Assembly (NCBI RefSeq): GCF_001666835.1
Contig: NZ_LZJF01000201.1
Coordinates: 1-64,000 of the forward strand
Origin: Mycobacterium sp. E3251
GTDB taxonomy: Bacteria; Actinomycetota; Actinomycetes; Mycobacteriales; Mycobacteriaceae
Length of the DNA: 64,000 nucleotides
Direction of reading: 5' to 3'
The first letter of the stretch is position 1; every line of letters starts with the position of its first letter. The notes under the pieces were generated by a model. The model searched no databases, had not been told where the DNA came from, and was given only the letters and a program-made list of their open reading frames with translations. The translations under genes and the position numbers were made by a program. Positions 1 through 8,837 of the stretch are shown here, piece by piece.

Positions 1-613
1 GTCCCGCGGGGCACAGCTGCACCACGCCAGCTGCGACGTCGGTCTGCGCGGCAACGGCCTCGCCCCTCCGGGCGGCGTGACTTGGAGCGCTCTACGCGGC
101 GCACCACTGCTGCCCCGGGTTCGGCGCCATCACCCTTCGGCAACGTCCGCCCCGGCCGCCTGCAGCAGAGGCACAACGTCGCGCAGCCCCGGCACACACG
201 GACACGCTTTCGCGCGCAAACATAAGCCATCAGAACCTCTGCGCTGCCGGGCCGCGATGACATGACCGGTGGGCCTGGGGAGGAACCACGGGGACCAGGG
301 TGAGACGTAACTCGAAAGGGCTGGGCACACGCCGGAAATCGCGTGCTGCTCGACGGGCAAAGGCAAAGTTGTTGGCGACTATTCGAGGACGGGAAGCTCT
401 CGCGCGATCGACCTGCCGCCCCCGGATCGGCGCACCCACCGACCGCGTCGAGATCGGCACCTGGGCACCCGCGCTCCCCGGCGCCGGCTCCCGGCGCTGC
501 GCCGCCCCGGCTGAGCATCGGGATATGCCACCACTCACCACTTGCTGGCGGACCGATCGAATCGATCACACTCAAACACATTGCGGCACAGCCAAAGTGA
601 CCGGAATCACCTC
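1..613. other. Left-edge stretch with no supported gene
   Basis: Short open frames exist on both strands, but all are rich in Arg, Pro and Ala, mutually overlapping and without a recognisable domain, as expected of chance frames in GC-rich DNA. One frame open from the window edge stops at about position 80 and could be the tail of a gene lying to the left, but it is too short to judge. The promoter of the GlxA-type regulator to the right should lie near the end of this stretch; I see no clear -35/-10 pair. Confidence 0.5.
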
Positions 614-1834
614 ATGGATCTCACTCTAGACCGAATCGAGCGGAGTTCCCCGCCCTCGGGCCCGCCGCGGCCGGGCGATCGCAGTCGACATCCGGCTGCG
701 CTGACCTCTGCGCATCCGAAGTCACCGCCACTATTCGCGACGCCGGCAACGCATCAACTCCCGAGTCGGCGTGAGGACAGCGTCGCGATCGCGCGCGATG
801 GGAGCGGCATTCAGTCCACCGGTGCTCGCCGCTTGGGCAGAGGCCGAAGCCTGCGCACCGTCGCGGTGCTGATGTTCAACGGGGCGTCGATGTTCGAGAC
901 ATCGGTGCCGATGAGCGTGTTCGGCATGAACCCTGCCGGGGCTCCCACATTCACCGTGCTGCCGGTTGCCGGCGAAACCGGCCGGATGCGCACCAGCGAC
1001 GGAGTTGGATTCGATCCACCGCATGGGCTCGAGGCCCTAGACCGCGCCGGGATTGTGGTCTTACCCGGCTGGCGCAGTCCTCATGACGCCCCACCTTCTG
1101 CGTCACTGGAAGCAGTCCGCACAGCACACGCCGATGGAGCCTTGATCGTGAGCCTGTGTATGGGCGCGTTCGTCCTCGCAGCCACCGGTCTGCTCGACGG
1201 CCGGCGGGCCGCCGCGCACTGGTTCCACGCACCCACGCTGGCAGCGCGGTATCCATCGGTTCACGTTGACCCCTCGGTCCTCTTCATCGACGACGGCGAC
1301 ATTGTCACCAGCGCCGGGACGGCAGCTGGTCTGGACGCCTGCCTTCATGTCGTGCGACGCCACTGGGGCGCCGCCGCGGCCACGGCGATAGCCCGTCATC
1401 TCGTCCTGTCGCCCGCACGATGCGGCAGCCAAGCACAGTTTGTCGATCACCACGTCCCCGCCCGGTCCGAAGACGTCGAACTGGGAAGGGTGATGGAGTA
1501 CGCCATCGCTCATCTGCAGCACGTGGACATTGACGCGCTCGCCATGCGAGCCGGCCTGAGCCGCCGGACCTTCGACCGCCGCTTCCGGGTCCAAACAGGG
1601 GTCTCGCCGCTGCAATGGCTACTGCACCAACGGATCCTGCGCGCCCAGAATCTTTTGGAGCGCACCGAGCTGACCGTCGACGCCATTGCGCGACAGGTAG
1701 GTCTGGCCACCGCGGTGTCGCTCCGTCCCGCATTCCGGCGCATCGTCGGCGTCAGCCCCCAGGCGTACCGGCAAGCTTTCCGGACCGTCGACGCACATGC
1801 CGGTACTGACCGACAATGCGGGCTGACCAACTAG
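614..1834 (+). CDS. GlxA-type transcriptional regulator (DJ-1/PfpI domain + AraC HTH)
   Basis: The N-terminal half is a DJ-1/PfpI (class I glutamine amidotransferase-like) domain beginning at TVAVLMFNGASMFE, with the nucleophile-elbow-like motif SLCMGAFVLA. The C-terminal ~100 residues are an AraC/XylS helix-turn-helix pair (MRAGLSRRTFDRRF, then VDAIARQVGLATAVSLRPAF). Proteins of this build are transcriptional activators or repressors; the DJ-1 part probably senses a ligand rather than acting as an enzyme. The start is uncertain: the only in-frame ATG candidates leave about 75 low-complexity residues before the domain, and a TTG at 833 would fit the family length better. It precedes two hydrolases and a dehydrogenase on the same strand and may control them; the 242-bp gap before the first hydrolase suggests a separate promoter. 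Confidence 0.85.
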   Translation: MDLTLDRIERSSPPSGPPRPGDRSRHPAALTSAHPKSPPLFATPATHQLPSRREDSVAIARDGSGIQSTGARRLGRGRSLRTVAVLMFNGASMFETSVPMSVFGMNPAGAPTFTVLPVAGETGRMRTSDGVGFDPPHGLEALDRAGIVVLPGWRSPHDAPPSASLEAVRTAHADGALIVSLCMGAFVLAATGLLDGRRAAAHWFHAPTLAARYPSVHVDPSVLFIDDGDIVTSAGTAAGLDACLHVVRRHWGAAAATAIARHLVLSPARCGSQAQFVDHHVPARSEDVELGRVMEYAIAHLQHVDIDALAMRAGLSRRTFDRRFRVQTGVSPLQWLLHQRILRAQNLLERTELTVDAIARQVGLATAVSLRPAFRRIVGVSPQAYRQAFRTVDAHAGTDRQCGLTN

Positions 1835-2076
1835 GTGGCGTCTCGCTGCGACTGCGAGCAGGCACCGCGGACCGCGTCCCTTCCGGCGGCTGACGAGCGT
1901 CCCGGCGGGCAAAACGAGTCAGAACGCGATCGATTCCAGCCAGCCGGCGATCTGACCTCGGGCCAGCTTTTACGATCACTACGGAGAGCCCCGAACCGGC
2001 TCCGGGTAAACCCTTTTCGGAGCAGCACCGTCGCGGATCGCGAGGCGCTGGTGCGCCGACAGGAAGGATTGGTTCC

Positions 2077-2940
2077 GTGCCCTACTCGAGCGAACACGAC
2101 GGTTTCAAGCTCTACTACGAGCGCTCCGGGCAAGGTGTCCCGGTCGTCCTGATTCACGGCAACCCCGGCGACCACCGGGAGTACTCCAGGGTCATGCCGC
2201 AACTGGTGGAGCACGCCGATGTCACCGTGATCGACTTGCGCGGTTACGGCAAGTCGGACAAACACCTGAGCGATCCAACGGCCTACGCACTCAGTCGCCA
2301 GGTGGGCAGCGTCATTGCCCTGCTCGAAGAATTGGGTATCAGCAATGCCGTGCTGGGCGGATACGACATCGGCAGCTTCACCGCCCAGACGGTCGCATCG
2401 ACCCGGCCCGATCTGGTGCGATCGCTGGTAGTCGCACCGCCCACCCTGGGCGTCGGGCGGCGGATTCTCGAAGAGGACGCGGTGAACGCGTTCGTGCACG
2501 CCATCTTCTACAAGTCGGAACTCGTCGAAGAAATCATTGACGGCAAGCCCGACGCCGTCCGCGCTGCACTCAAGGAAAACCTGGTGAACTGGTCGGCGCC
2601 CGGATCGACCGTCGTCGACGACCTCCTTGACCACCTAACCGAGAACCACTGCGCACCAGGGGCATTCCTGGCCGGCGTCCTGTGGTTCCGCAACCCTGAG
2701 GGCAATCCGATCACCTTCTACGCAAACGAGACGACGCCGGCACGGGAAGACAGGTTCGCCAAGCCCATCACCATCTTGTGGCCGGACCAGGACCCCCTGT
2801 TCCCGCAGGCATGGAGCGACACCCTGGATGACTTCTACGAAGACTTCACCCTCGAGTACCTTGACAACTGCGGCCATTTCAGCCCACTGGAGTCACCTGA
2901 CATGTGGTCCAAGCACCTCCTGGAACACATCAGCCGGTGA
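2077..2940 (+). CDS. Alpha/beta hydrolase, Asp-nucleophile type
   Basis: A 287-residue alpha/beta hydrolase. The oxyanion-hole motif is VLIHGNPGD, the nucleophile elbow is GGYDIGS with Asp rather than Ser, and the catalytic His lies in CGHFSPLESPD near the end. An Asp nucleophile is typical of epoxide hydrolases and haloalkane or haloacetate dehalogenases. The GTG start at 2077 is supported by an AGGAAGG ribosome-binding site ten bases upstream (2061-2067). It is followed after 99 bp by a second hydrolase of the same broad family, probably in the same operon. Substrate unknown. Confidence 0.82.
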   Translation: MPYSSEHDGFKLYYERSGQGVPVVLIHGNPGDHREYSRVMPQLVEHADVTVIDLRGYGKSDKHLSDPTAYALSRQVGSVIALLEELGISNAVLGGYDIGSFTAQTVASTRPDLVRSLVVAPPTLGVGRRILEEDAVNAFVHAIFYKSELVEEIIDGKPDAVRAALKENLVNWSAPGSTVVDDLLDHLTENHCAPGAFLAGVLWFRNPEGNPITFYANETTPAREDRFAKPITILWPDQDPLFPQAWSDTLDDFYEDFTLEYLDNCGHFSPLESPDMWSKHLLEHISR

Positions 2941-3039
2941 CCATCGGCCACACCGGAGTTCCGGTTTCGCACCTCGCATCACTCACGAAAGGGCCATTGT
3001 CATGAGATCGTCGGGTGCACCCGCCGAGCGGCACTGAAC

Positions 3040-3999
3040 ATGATCGACAACGCCCAACCCGGCGACCGCCCAAACCCAAAACAGACTGTCGCACAAGCGG
3101 ACTCGCGCTGGTTCCCCGGATTCGACGCCGGTACCTTCGATACCGACGGAACGGCCATCTACGCCCGGTGGGGCGGCAACCCTGGCGGACCCGCACTACT
3201 GCTCGTGCACGGCTACCCCGAGACTCACCTGATGTGGCGCCACATCGCCGGCCGGCTGCGGGACCGCTACTTCCTGGTCATACCCGACCTCCGCGGCTAC
3301 GGGGCCTCCGCCAAACCGGTCGGGTTACCCGATCACAGCAATTACAGCAAGCGGACCATGGCCAACGACCTCGTCGCGGTCGTGGATCAGCTCGGACGAG
3401 ACTCGTTCTACCTCTGTGGGCACGACCGCGGGGCGCGCGTTGCGGCCCGCCTGGCGCTGGATCACCCACACCGAGTCAGGAAGCTGTCTCTGATCGACAT
3501 AGCCCCCACCCTCGACATGTACAGGGCCACCAACCAAGAGTTCGCGACCGCCTACTTTCACTGGTTCCTGCTCATTCAGGCCGCCCCACTGCCCGAACTT
3601 CTCATCGGAGGCAACCCGGCCGCTTACCTGGCCATCGTGCTACGACAACTATCAGGCGGGAACGACGACTACCTTGAACGCGAGGTGATTGCCGAGTACG
3701 AACGCGCTTTCTGCACTCCCGAGACGCTGCACAGCACCGCCGAGGACTACCGGGCCAGCGCCGGCATCGACCTCGAACACGATCAACACAGTCGCGATCG
3801 CGGACATCGGATCGCCTGCGACACACAGGTTCTGACCGCCGAGAACGGAGCAGTGCATCGCCTGTTCGACGCTCACGCCCTCTGGCAAGCCCAATGTGCT
3901 GCAACTGTCACCACGACGACGCTGCCATCGGGGCACTTCATCCCCGAAACGCTGCCCGACGAGACCGCCGCCGCGCTATCGAGCTTCTTTCCCACCTGA
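3040..3999 (+). CDS. Alpha/beta hydrolase resembling fluoroacetate (haloacetate) dehalogenase
   Basis: A 319-residue alpha/beta hydrolase. The oxyanion region is LLVHGYPETHLMW, and the nucleophile motif is GHDRGARVA followed by RLALDHP, close to the GHDRG-R signature of fluoroacetate dehalogenase, where Asp attacks the carbon and the two Arg bind the carboxylate. A YFHWF motif matches the His-Trp pair that holds the halide in that family, and the catalytic His is in SGHFIPETLPDE. Known members hydrolyse 2-haloacids to 2-hydroxyacids; epoxide hydrolase activity is the main alternative. It follows another Asp-nucleophile hydrolase and precedes a beta-hydroxyacid dehydrogenase by 50 bp, which may process the hydroxyacid or a product of it. 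Confidence 0.83.
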   Translation: MIDNAQPGDRPNPKQTVAQADSRWFPGFDAGTFDTDGTAIYARWGGNPGGPALLLVHGYPETHLMWRHIAGRLRDRYFLVIPDLRGYGASAKPVGLPDHSNYSKRTMANDLVAVVDQLGRDSFYLCGHDRGARVAARLALDHPHRVRKLSLIDIAPTLDMYRATNQEFATAYFHWFLLIQAAPLPELLIGGNPAAYLAIVLRQLSGGNDDYLEREVIAEYERAFCTPETLHSTAEDYRASAGIDLEHDQHSRDRGHRIACDTQVLTAENGAVHRLFDAHALWQAQCAATVTTTTLPSGHFIPETLPDETAAALSSFFPT

Positions 4000-4049
4000 C
4001 GCGGTTCTGCCGCTCCGAATCGGTTGAATCAAAGAAAAGCGAGGTCGTA

Positions 4050-4943
4050 GTGAGTGCGGTCGCCTTCATCGGTCTCGGAATCATGGGCAGTCCCATGGCG
4101 GTCAACCTCGTCCGCGCGGGTCATCAGGTGACCGGATACAACCGATCGCGTCACCGAGTTTCCGACCTCGTCGCCGCCGGCGGTGTTGCCGCCGACTCCA
4201 TCGCCGACGCGGTCCAGCACGCCGACATCGTCGCCTTCATGCTGCCCGACTCCCCCGACGTCGAAGCCGTGCTAACCGCCGACGGTGGAGTTTTCGAGAC
4301 GGCCCAACCGGGTGCGCTGATCATCGACTTCTCCAGCATCCGGCCCGACGTCACACGCACGCTGTCCAGCCGGGCGCGCCAGCGCGGCCTCCGGATGATC
4401 GACGCCCCCGTTTCGGGCGGCCAGGTTGGCGCCATCAACGCCGAACTCTCGGTCATGGTGGGCGGCAGCCCTGAGGACTTCGCGGCGGCGCAACCAGTGC
4501 TGCAAGCGGTCAGCGCCCACGCCGCACTCGTTGGACCCTGCGGCTCAGGGCAGACGTTGAAAGCCGCCAACCAGCTCATCGTCGCGGGCAACATCCAACT
4601 TCTCGCCGAGGCGCTCGTCTTCCTCGAAGCGCATGAAGTGGACACTTACGCGGCGATCAGCGTCCTCAGCGCGGGCCTCGCCGGATCAGCGGTACTTGAT
4701 CAGAAAGCCCACAACATGCTGAGCCGGTCTTTCGCGCCCGGCTTCCGCCTCGACCTGCACCACAAAGACCTCGGCATCTTCGCCGAAGCAGCCCGCAGCG
4801 TCGGCGCCATCAGCCCTGTCGGTTCCCTCGTTGCGCAACTCCTGGCCGCCGCCCGGGCCAACGGCGACGGAAGCCTCGACCACTCCGCACTCCTGCGGGG
4901 AGTTGAGCGGCTCTCCGGTCGCGAGGTAAGGGATAGCGCCTGA
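4050..4943 (+). CDS. NAD(P)-dependent beta-hydroxyacid dehydrogenase (3-hydroxyisobutyrate / tartronate semialdehyde reductase family)
   Basis: A 297-residue protein with the Rossmann motif FIGLGIMGSPMA at the N terminus, the substrate-binding motif DAPVSGGQVGA, the catalytic-Lys motif LKAANQLIVAGN and a C-terminal HHKDLGIFAEAA segment. All four are hallmarks of the family that oxidises 3-hydroxyisobutyrate or reduces tartronate semialdehyde to glycerate. The GTG at 4050 fits the family N terminus exactly; the longer frame upstream overlaps the preceding hydrolase and is not supported. It is probably the last gene of the hydrolase operon. The true substrate cannot be told from sequence. Confidence 0.87.
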   Translation: MSAVAFIGLGIMGSPMAVNLVRAGHQVTGYNRSRHRVSDLVAAGGVAADSIADAVQHADIVAFMLPDSPDVEAVLTADGGVFETAQPGALIIDFSSIRPDVTRTLSSRARQRGLRMIDAPVSGGQVGAINAELSVMVGGSPEDFAAAQPVLQAVSAHAALVGPCGSGQTLKAANQLIVAGNIQLLAEALVFLEAHEVDTYAAISVLSAGLAGSAVLDQKAHNMLSRSFAPGFRLDLHHKDLGIFAEAARSVGAISPVGSLVAQLLAAARANGDGSLDHSALLRGVERLSGREVRDSA

Positions 4944-5010
4944 GTTCGCAATCCCCGGGCATCTCGGCAGTCGCCGCCACTCGCCCGGGCCACACCGGGC
5001 CTTGCCCATA

Positions 5011-5038
5011 TTGTCTACTGTAAGAATTACAGTACGAT
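5011..5038 (+). promoter_or_regulatory. Promoter with 19-bp palindromic operator (site A) before the P450 gene
   Basis: Positions 5016-5034 read TACTGTAAGAATTACAGTA, a perfect 8-3-8 inverted repeat. It lies between a -35-like TTGTCT (5011-5016) and a -10-like TACGAT (5033-5038) with a 16-bp spacer, so a bound repressor would block RNA polymerase. Three related 19-mers are found at 14521, 17016 and 19673. The site is probably bound by the TetR regulator encoded at 17167. Confidence 0.75.
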
Positions 5039-5086
5039 CTTACGCAATGGCGTGCCCCGTTCCTGCTGGAGATGCTGGAGTACTAC

Positions 5087-6283
5087 GTGACGACCGACGT
5101 TCGCAGCGCTGACGAGACGGTCAGCCTGCGTGACCCCTACCCGTTCTTCGCGCGAAAGCGCCGCGAATCCGGGGTGTTCCGCGGGACCGTGATGGACTAT
5201 GCCAAGACGCCCGAGTCGCTCATGCCCAAGCGCGAGTACTCCGCGGTGTCCTTCGATGCGGTGAACACGGTGTTCCGGGACGGCCGGGTGTTCAGCTCCG
5301 CACCCTACGACAAGACGATCGGCCTCTTCATGGGGCCGACCATCCTGGCGATGGAGGGAAAGAAGCATCGCGACCATCGCAACCTGGTGTCCGCGGCTTT
5401 CAAGTCCAAGGCGCTGGCCCGCTGGGAGGACACCATTGTGCGGCCGATCTGCAACGCGCTGATCGACGAGTTCATCGCCAGCGGTGAAGCGGACCTGGTC
5501 CGGAACTTCACCTTCGAATTCCCCACCCGCGTCATCGCCCAACTGCTGGGGCTGCCGGCCGACGACTTGCCGATGTTCCGCAAGCGCGCCGTGCAATTGA
5601 TCAGCTACCACGTCGACTACGAGCGCGCGTTCGAGGCGTCGGCGGCGCTCAAGGATTACTTCGTCGAGCAGATCGAAGAGCGCAAATCCCAGCCCACCGA
5701 GGACATCATCGGCGACCTGGTCACCGCGGAGATCGACGGCGAAAAGCTAAGCGACGAAGCCATTTACTCCTTCCTGCGGCTGCTGCTGCCGGCCGGGTTG
5801 GAGACCACGTACCGGTCATCGGGCAACCTGCTGTACCTGTTGCTCACCCATCCGGACCAGTTCGCCGCGGTGCAGGACAATTTGGAGCTGCTGCCGCGGG
5901 CGATCGAGGAAGGGCTGCGTTACGAGACACCGCTCACCACCGTGCAGCGGTTCACCACCGAGGACACCGAGCTGGAAGGTGTCGAGATTCCGGCACGTGC
6001 GGTGGTGGGCGTGTGCGTCGGGTCAGCGAACCGCGACGAACGGCGCTGGGATCGTTCGGAAGAGTTCGACATTTTTCGCGAGCACCACCCGCACATCTCC
6101 TTCGCCGCCGGTGAACACACGTGCCTGGGGCTGCACCTGGCGCGGCTGGAGACCCGCGTCGCGGTCGAATGCCTGCTGGACCGGCTGACCAACCTCAGGC
6201 TGCTCACCGACGACGACCCACACATCCACGGCCAGCCCTTCCGTTCGCCGACGGCGCTTCCCGTGGCGTTCAAGGCGAAGTAG
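5087..6283 (+). CDS. Cytochrome P450
   Basis: A P450 monooxygenase of about 398 residues. The I-helix carries AGLETT, the K-helix ExxR motif is in IEEGLRYE, and the haem-binding loop is FAAGEHTCLGLHLARLE with the axial Cys. Soluble bacterial P450s of this kind hydroxylate hydrophobic substrates using ferredoxin and a reductase, neither of which is encoded nearby. The GTG at 5087 has a GGAG six bases upstream (5077-5080); an ATG at 5072 is the alternative. It is followed after 9 bp by a CoA-transferase, so the two are co-transcribed from the promoter overlapping site A. It probably introduces oxygen into the substrate of the surrounding pathway. Confidence 0.93.
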   Translation: MTTDVRSADETVSLRDPYPFFARKRRESGVFRGTVMDYAKTPESLMPKREYSAVSFDAVNTVFRDGRVFSSAPYDKTIGLFMGPTILAMEGKKHRDHRNLVSAAFKSKALARWEDTIVRPICNALIDEFIASGEADLVRNFTFEFPTRVIAQLLGLPADDLPMFRKRAVQLISYHVDYERAFEASAALKDYFVEQIEERKSQPTEDIIGDLVTAEIDGEKLSDEAIYSFLRLLLPAGLETTYRSSGNLLYLLLTHPDQFAAVQDNLELLPRAIEEGLRYETPLTTVQRFTTEDTELEGVEIPARAVVGVCVGSANRDERRWDRSEEFDIFREHHPHISFAAGEHTCLGLHLARLETRVAVECLLDRLTNLRLLTDDDPHIHGQPFRSPTALPVAFKAK

Positions 6284-6292
6284 GGTCCGAAA

Positions 6293-7522
6293 ATGGTAAA
6301 AGTCATGTCGGGCTTCCGGGTCCTCGAACTTGCGCAATTCACCTTCGTCCCCGCCGCGGGCGCCATCCTGGCGGATTGGGGCGCAGACGTTATCAAGGTC
6401 GAACACCCTCTGCGCGGCGATACCCAGCGCGGCTTCATCAACATGGGTGGCATCCAACTCGACCCGGAGCGGCACCCGCTGATGGAGCACCCCAACCGGG
6501 GCAAGCGCAGCGTAGGGATCGACGTCTCGAAGCCGGGCGGTCAGGAAGTGATCTACGAACTGGCCAAGACCGCCGATGTGTTCCTCACCAATTACATGCC
6601 GGCGCAGCGCCAGCGGCACAAGTTCGACGTGGAGCACATCCGCGCGGTGAACCCGGACATCGTCTATGCGCGCGGTTCGGCGTATGGGGACAAGGGCGCC
6701 GAGCGTGACACGGGCGGTTACGACGGGACGGCGTTCTGGACGCGCAGCGGCATCGGGTACGCGCTGACGCCCGAGGAGCTGGGTGGCGCGCTTGGGCAAG
6801 GCATTCCAGCGTTCGGCGACTCCATCGGTGGCATGTTCATCGCCGGCGGCATCTCGGCCGCGTTGCTGCATCGCGAGCGCACCGGCGAGGCCCTCGAGCT
6901 CGACGTGTCGTTGTTGAGCACGGCCTGGTGGGCGGCGGGAGCGAGCGTGACGCAGGGGATGGAGACCGGACAGGTGATGCGCACTCCCATGCCGGGCTCC
7001 GCCACCGCGATGTCGGTGAACCCGTTCATGGGCAACTACGAAACTTCCGACGGCGGCACCATCAACCTGTGCATCATCAGCCCGACCGGTCTGATCCGCG
7101 ACACGTTCGAGCATCTCGGCATCCCCGAGACTGCGGACGATCCCCGCTTTTCGGATGTGCTTCCGCTGATACAGAATGCCAACGCGGCCGCCGAGCTGAT
7201 CGCAAAGGCCTTCGCCGCCAAGCCTTTCGACTACTGGCGGCAGCACCTGAAGACGATGAAGGGCCAATGGGCGCCGTTCCAGAGCCTCCTCGACCTGGTC
7301 GATGACGAGCAGGCCCGTGCCAACGACATGATCAGCGAGGTCGAGCTCGCCAGCGGCGGGAAGCCTTTCCGCGTCGTGCGCGGCCCCGTGCAGTTCAACC
7401 ACGAGCCGCTGGTCACCACGCGGGCCCCTCAGGCTTCCGAACACACCGAGATCGTGCTGATGGAACTGGGCATGGATTGGGACCGCATCGAGGAGCTGAA
7501 GGAGTCGGGAGCCATTGCGTGA
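6293..7522 (+). CDS. CaiB/BaiF (family III) CoA-transferase
   Basis: A 409-residue family III CoA-transferase: the N terminus FRVLELAQFTFVPAAGAILADWGADVIKVE and the downstream GNYETSDGG segment are typical. Such enzymes move CoA from an acyl-CoA donor to a free carboxylic acid through an enzyme-aspartyl anhydride; alpha-methylacyl-CoA racemases share the fold and are a real alternative. It sits 9 bp after the P450 gene. A long bidirectional hairpin follows and separates it from the convergent acyl-CoA dehydrogenase operon. Confidence 0.88.
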   Translation: MVKVMSGFRVLELAQFTFVPAAGAILADWGADVIKVEHPLRGDTQRGFINMGGIQLDPERHPLMEHPNRGKRSVGIDVSKPGGQEVIYELAKTADVFLTNYMPAQRQRHKFDVEHIRAVNPDIVYARGSAYGDKGAERDTGGYDGTAFWTRSGIGYALTPEELGGALGQGIPAFGDSIGGMFIAGGISAALLHRERTGEALELDVSLLSTAWWAAGASVTQGMETGQVMRTPMPGSATAMSVNPFMGNYETSDGGTINLCIISPTGLIRDTFEHLGIPETADDPRFSDVLPLIQNANAAAELIAKAFAAKPFDYWRQHLKTMKGQWAPFQSLLDLVDDEQARANDMISEVELASGGKPFRVVRGPVQFNHEPLVTTRAPQASEHTEIVLMELGMDWDRIEELKESGAIA

Positions 7523-7562
7523 TCGCGCCGGCGACGATGCTTTGGGTGACGACCTGAGACTT

Positions 7563-7624
7563 CGCCGAACGTGCACTCAGGGCGAAGAATTGGCTGATTT
7601 CTCGCCCTGAGTGCACGTTCGGCG
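7563..7624. terminator. Bidirectional hairpin, 23-bp perfect arms
   Basis: Positions 7563-7585 and 7602-7624 are exact reverse complements around a 16-base loop. It lies between convergent stop codons (CoA-transferase ending 7522 and acyl-CoA dehydrogenase ending 7630), so it should end transcription in both directions. No T-run follows, as is common in mycobacteria. The arms are unusually long and perfect and may be a dispersed palindromic element. Confidence 0.75.
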
Positions 7625-7629
7625 CGTTA

Positions 7630-8823
7630 TCAACCCACCTTCTTGACCGGGGGTGCGTAAGCCGGCTTGCCCAGACCGAGCATGTACTGGGCGATCATGT
7701 TGCGGAACACCTCTAGCGTGCCGCCATAGATTCCCACCAGCGGGGCGAATCGGTAGGCGTATTCGGCGCTGCCGTCGTCGGCGGCCGCTTCGGTTCCGTA
7801 TGGCAGCGCGGAGGCGGTCCCGAGGATGTCCATCAGTTCCGGGGAGATGTCACGCATTGTTTGCGCGATGGCGACCCGGCCGAAGATGCTCGGCGTGGCC
7901 AACGCCGTCTCCAGTCGGGCGACGCAGCGGCCCAGCCGGTATGCCACCGATTTGTCGTCGATGAGCCGGTGCCCGTCGCCGTCGGGCCGCGTCACACTCG
8001 CCGCGGCCTTGTCCACCGCCTGCGACAGGAAACCGGCCTGGTGCATCATGATTGAGGTGTCCTGCAGTCCGTCGGGGGCGGCGGCGACGGCACCGTGCTC
8101 GACGTTGAGCGGCTCGCGCAGAACGGTCCAGCCACCGTTCACCTCGCCCAGCCGATACTTGTCGTCTACCCGCACATCGCTGTAGTAGACGATGTTGGTC
8201 CGATCACCGTCCACCGTGCGGATGCCCTGGATTTCGATGCCCGGCGAATCCAGCGGCACCAGGAACATGGTCAGGCTCTTGTGCTTCGGCTCGTCCGGGG
8301 CGGTGTTGGTGATCAGGAAGACGTACTGACAGTTATGGGCGCCGGTGGTGAACATCTTGGAGCCGTTGATGATCCACCCGTCGCCGTCGCGCACGGCGCG
8401 GGTCTTACAAGTGGCGATGTCGGAGCCACCTTCGGGCTCGGTGTACCCCAGGCACAACCGGACCTCGCCGCTGAAGACTTTCGGTAATACCTCGTCGCGT
8501 ACTTGCGGTGACCCGAATTTGGCCACCGAACGGGCCACCATCGCCGTCGTCCCCCAGGTCACCCAGGGCACGTGTGCACGCCGCTTCTCCAGCTCCCATA
8601 TGCGCCGCCGCACCCGGGTGAAACCACCTTCGGATTCCGGTTTCCACTCGGCCTCCAAATAGCCTGCCGCGCCGAACTTCAGGTGCAGACCCTCGTCGAA
8701 ATTGTCGCCCGTCTCGCGGTCCCGTCGCCTGATCTCCTCGGTCATATGGGTATCCAGGAAACTGCGTGCTTCGTCGCGGAATGCCTTGTCGCCGTCCGAC
8801 AGTTCGACGCGGGAGAAATCCAT
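7630..8823 (-). CDS. Acyl-CoA dehydrogenase, FadE-type, probable subunit of a two-protein enzyme
   Basis: A 397-residue acyl-CoA dehydrogenase. It has the flavin and substrate-binding segment LGYTEPEGGSDIATCKT and the middle-domain WIINGSKMFTTGAHNC; near the C terminus, GIYGGTLEVFRNMIAQ occupies the place of the usual YEGTSEI loop. It is the last gene of a six-gene minus-strand operon and lies 14 bp after a second, shorter and more divergent acyl-CoA dehydrogenase. Adjacent unequal pairs like this form alpha2beta2 enzymes in mycobacterial steroid degradation, where they act on bulky ring or side-chain CoA thioesters. The same arrangement is inferred here. Confidence 0.9.
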   Translation of the reverse strand: MDFSRVELSDGDKAFRDEARSFLDTHMTEEIRRRDRETGDNFDEGLHLKFGAAGYLEAEWKPESEGGFTRVRRRIWELEKRRAHVPWVTWGTTAMVARSVAKFGSPQVRDEVLPKVFSGEVRLCLGYTEPEGGSDIATCKTRAVRDGDGWIINGSKMFTTGAHNCQYVFLITNTAPDEPKHKSLTMFLVPLDSPGIEIQGIRTVDGDRTNIVYYSDVRVDDKYRLGEVNGGWTVLREPLNVEHGAVAAAPDGLQDTSIMMHQAGFLSQAVDKAAASVTRPDGDGHRLIDDKSVAYRLGRCVARLETALATPSIFGRVAIAQTMRDISPELMDILGTASALPYGTEAAADDGSAEYAYRFAPLVGIYGGTLEVFRNMIAQYMLGLGKPAYAPPVKKVG

Positions 8824-8837
8824 GATGTCGCCCCTTC

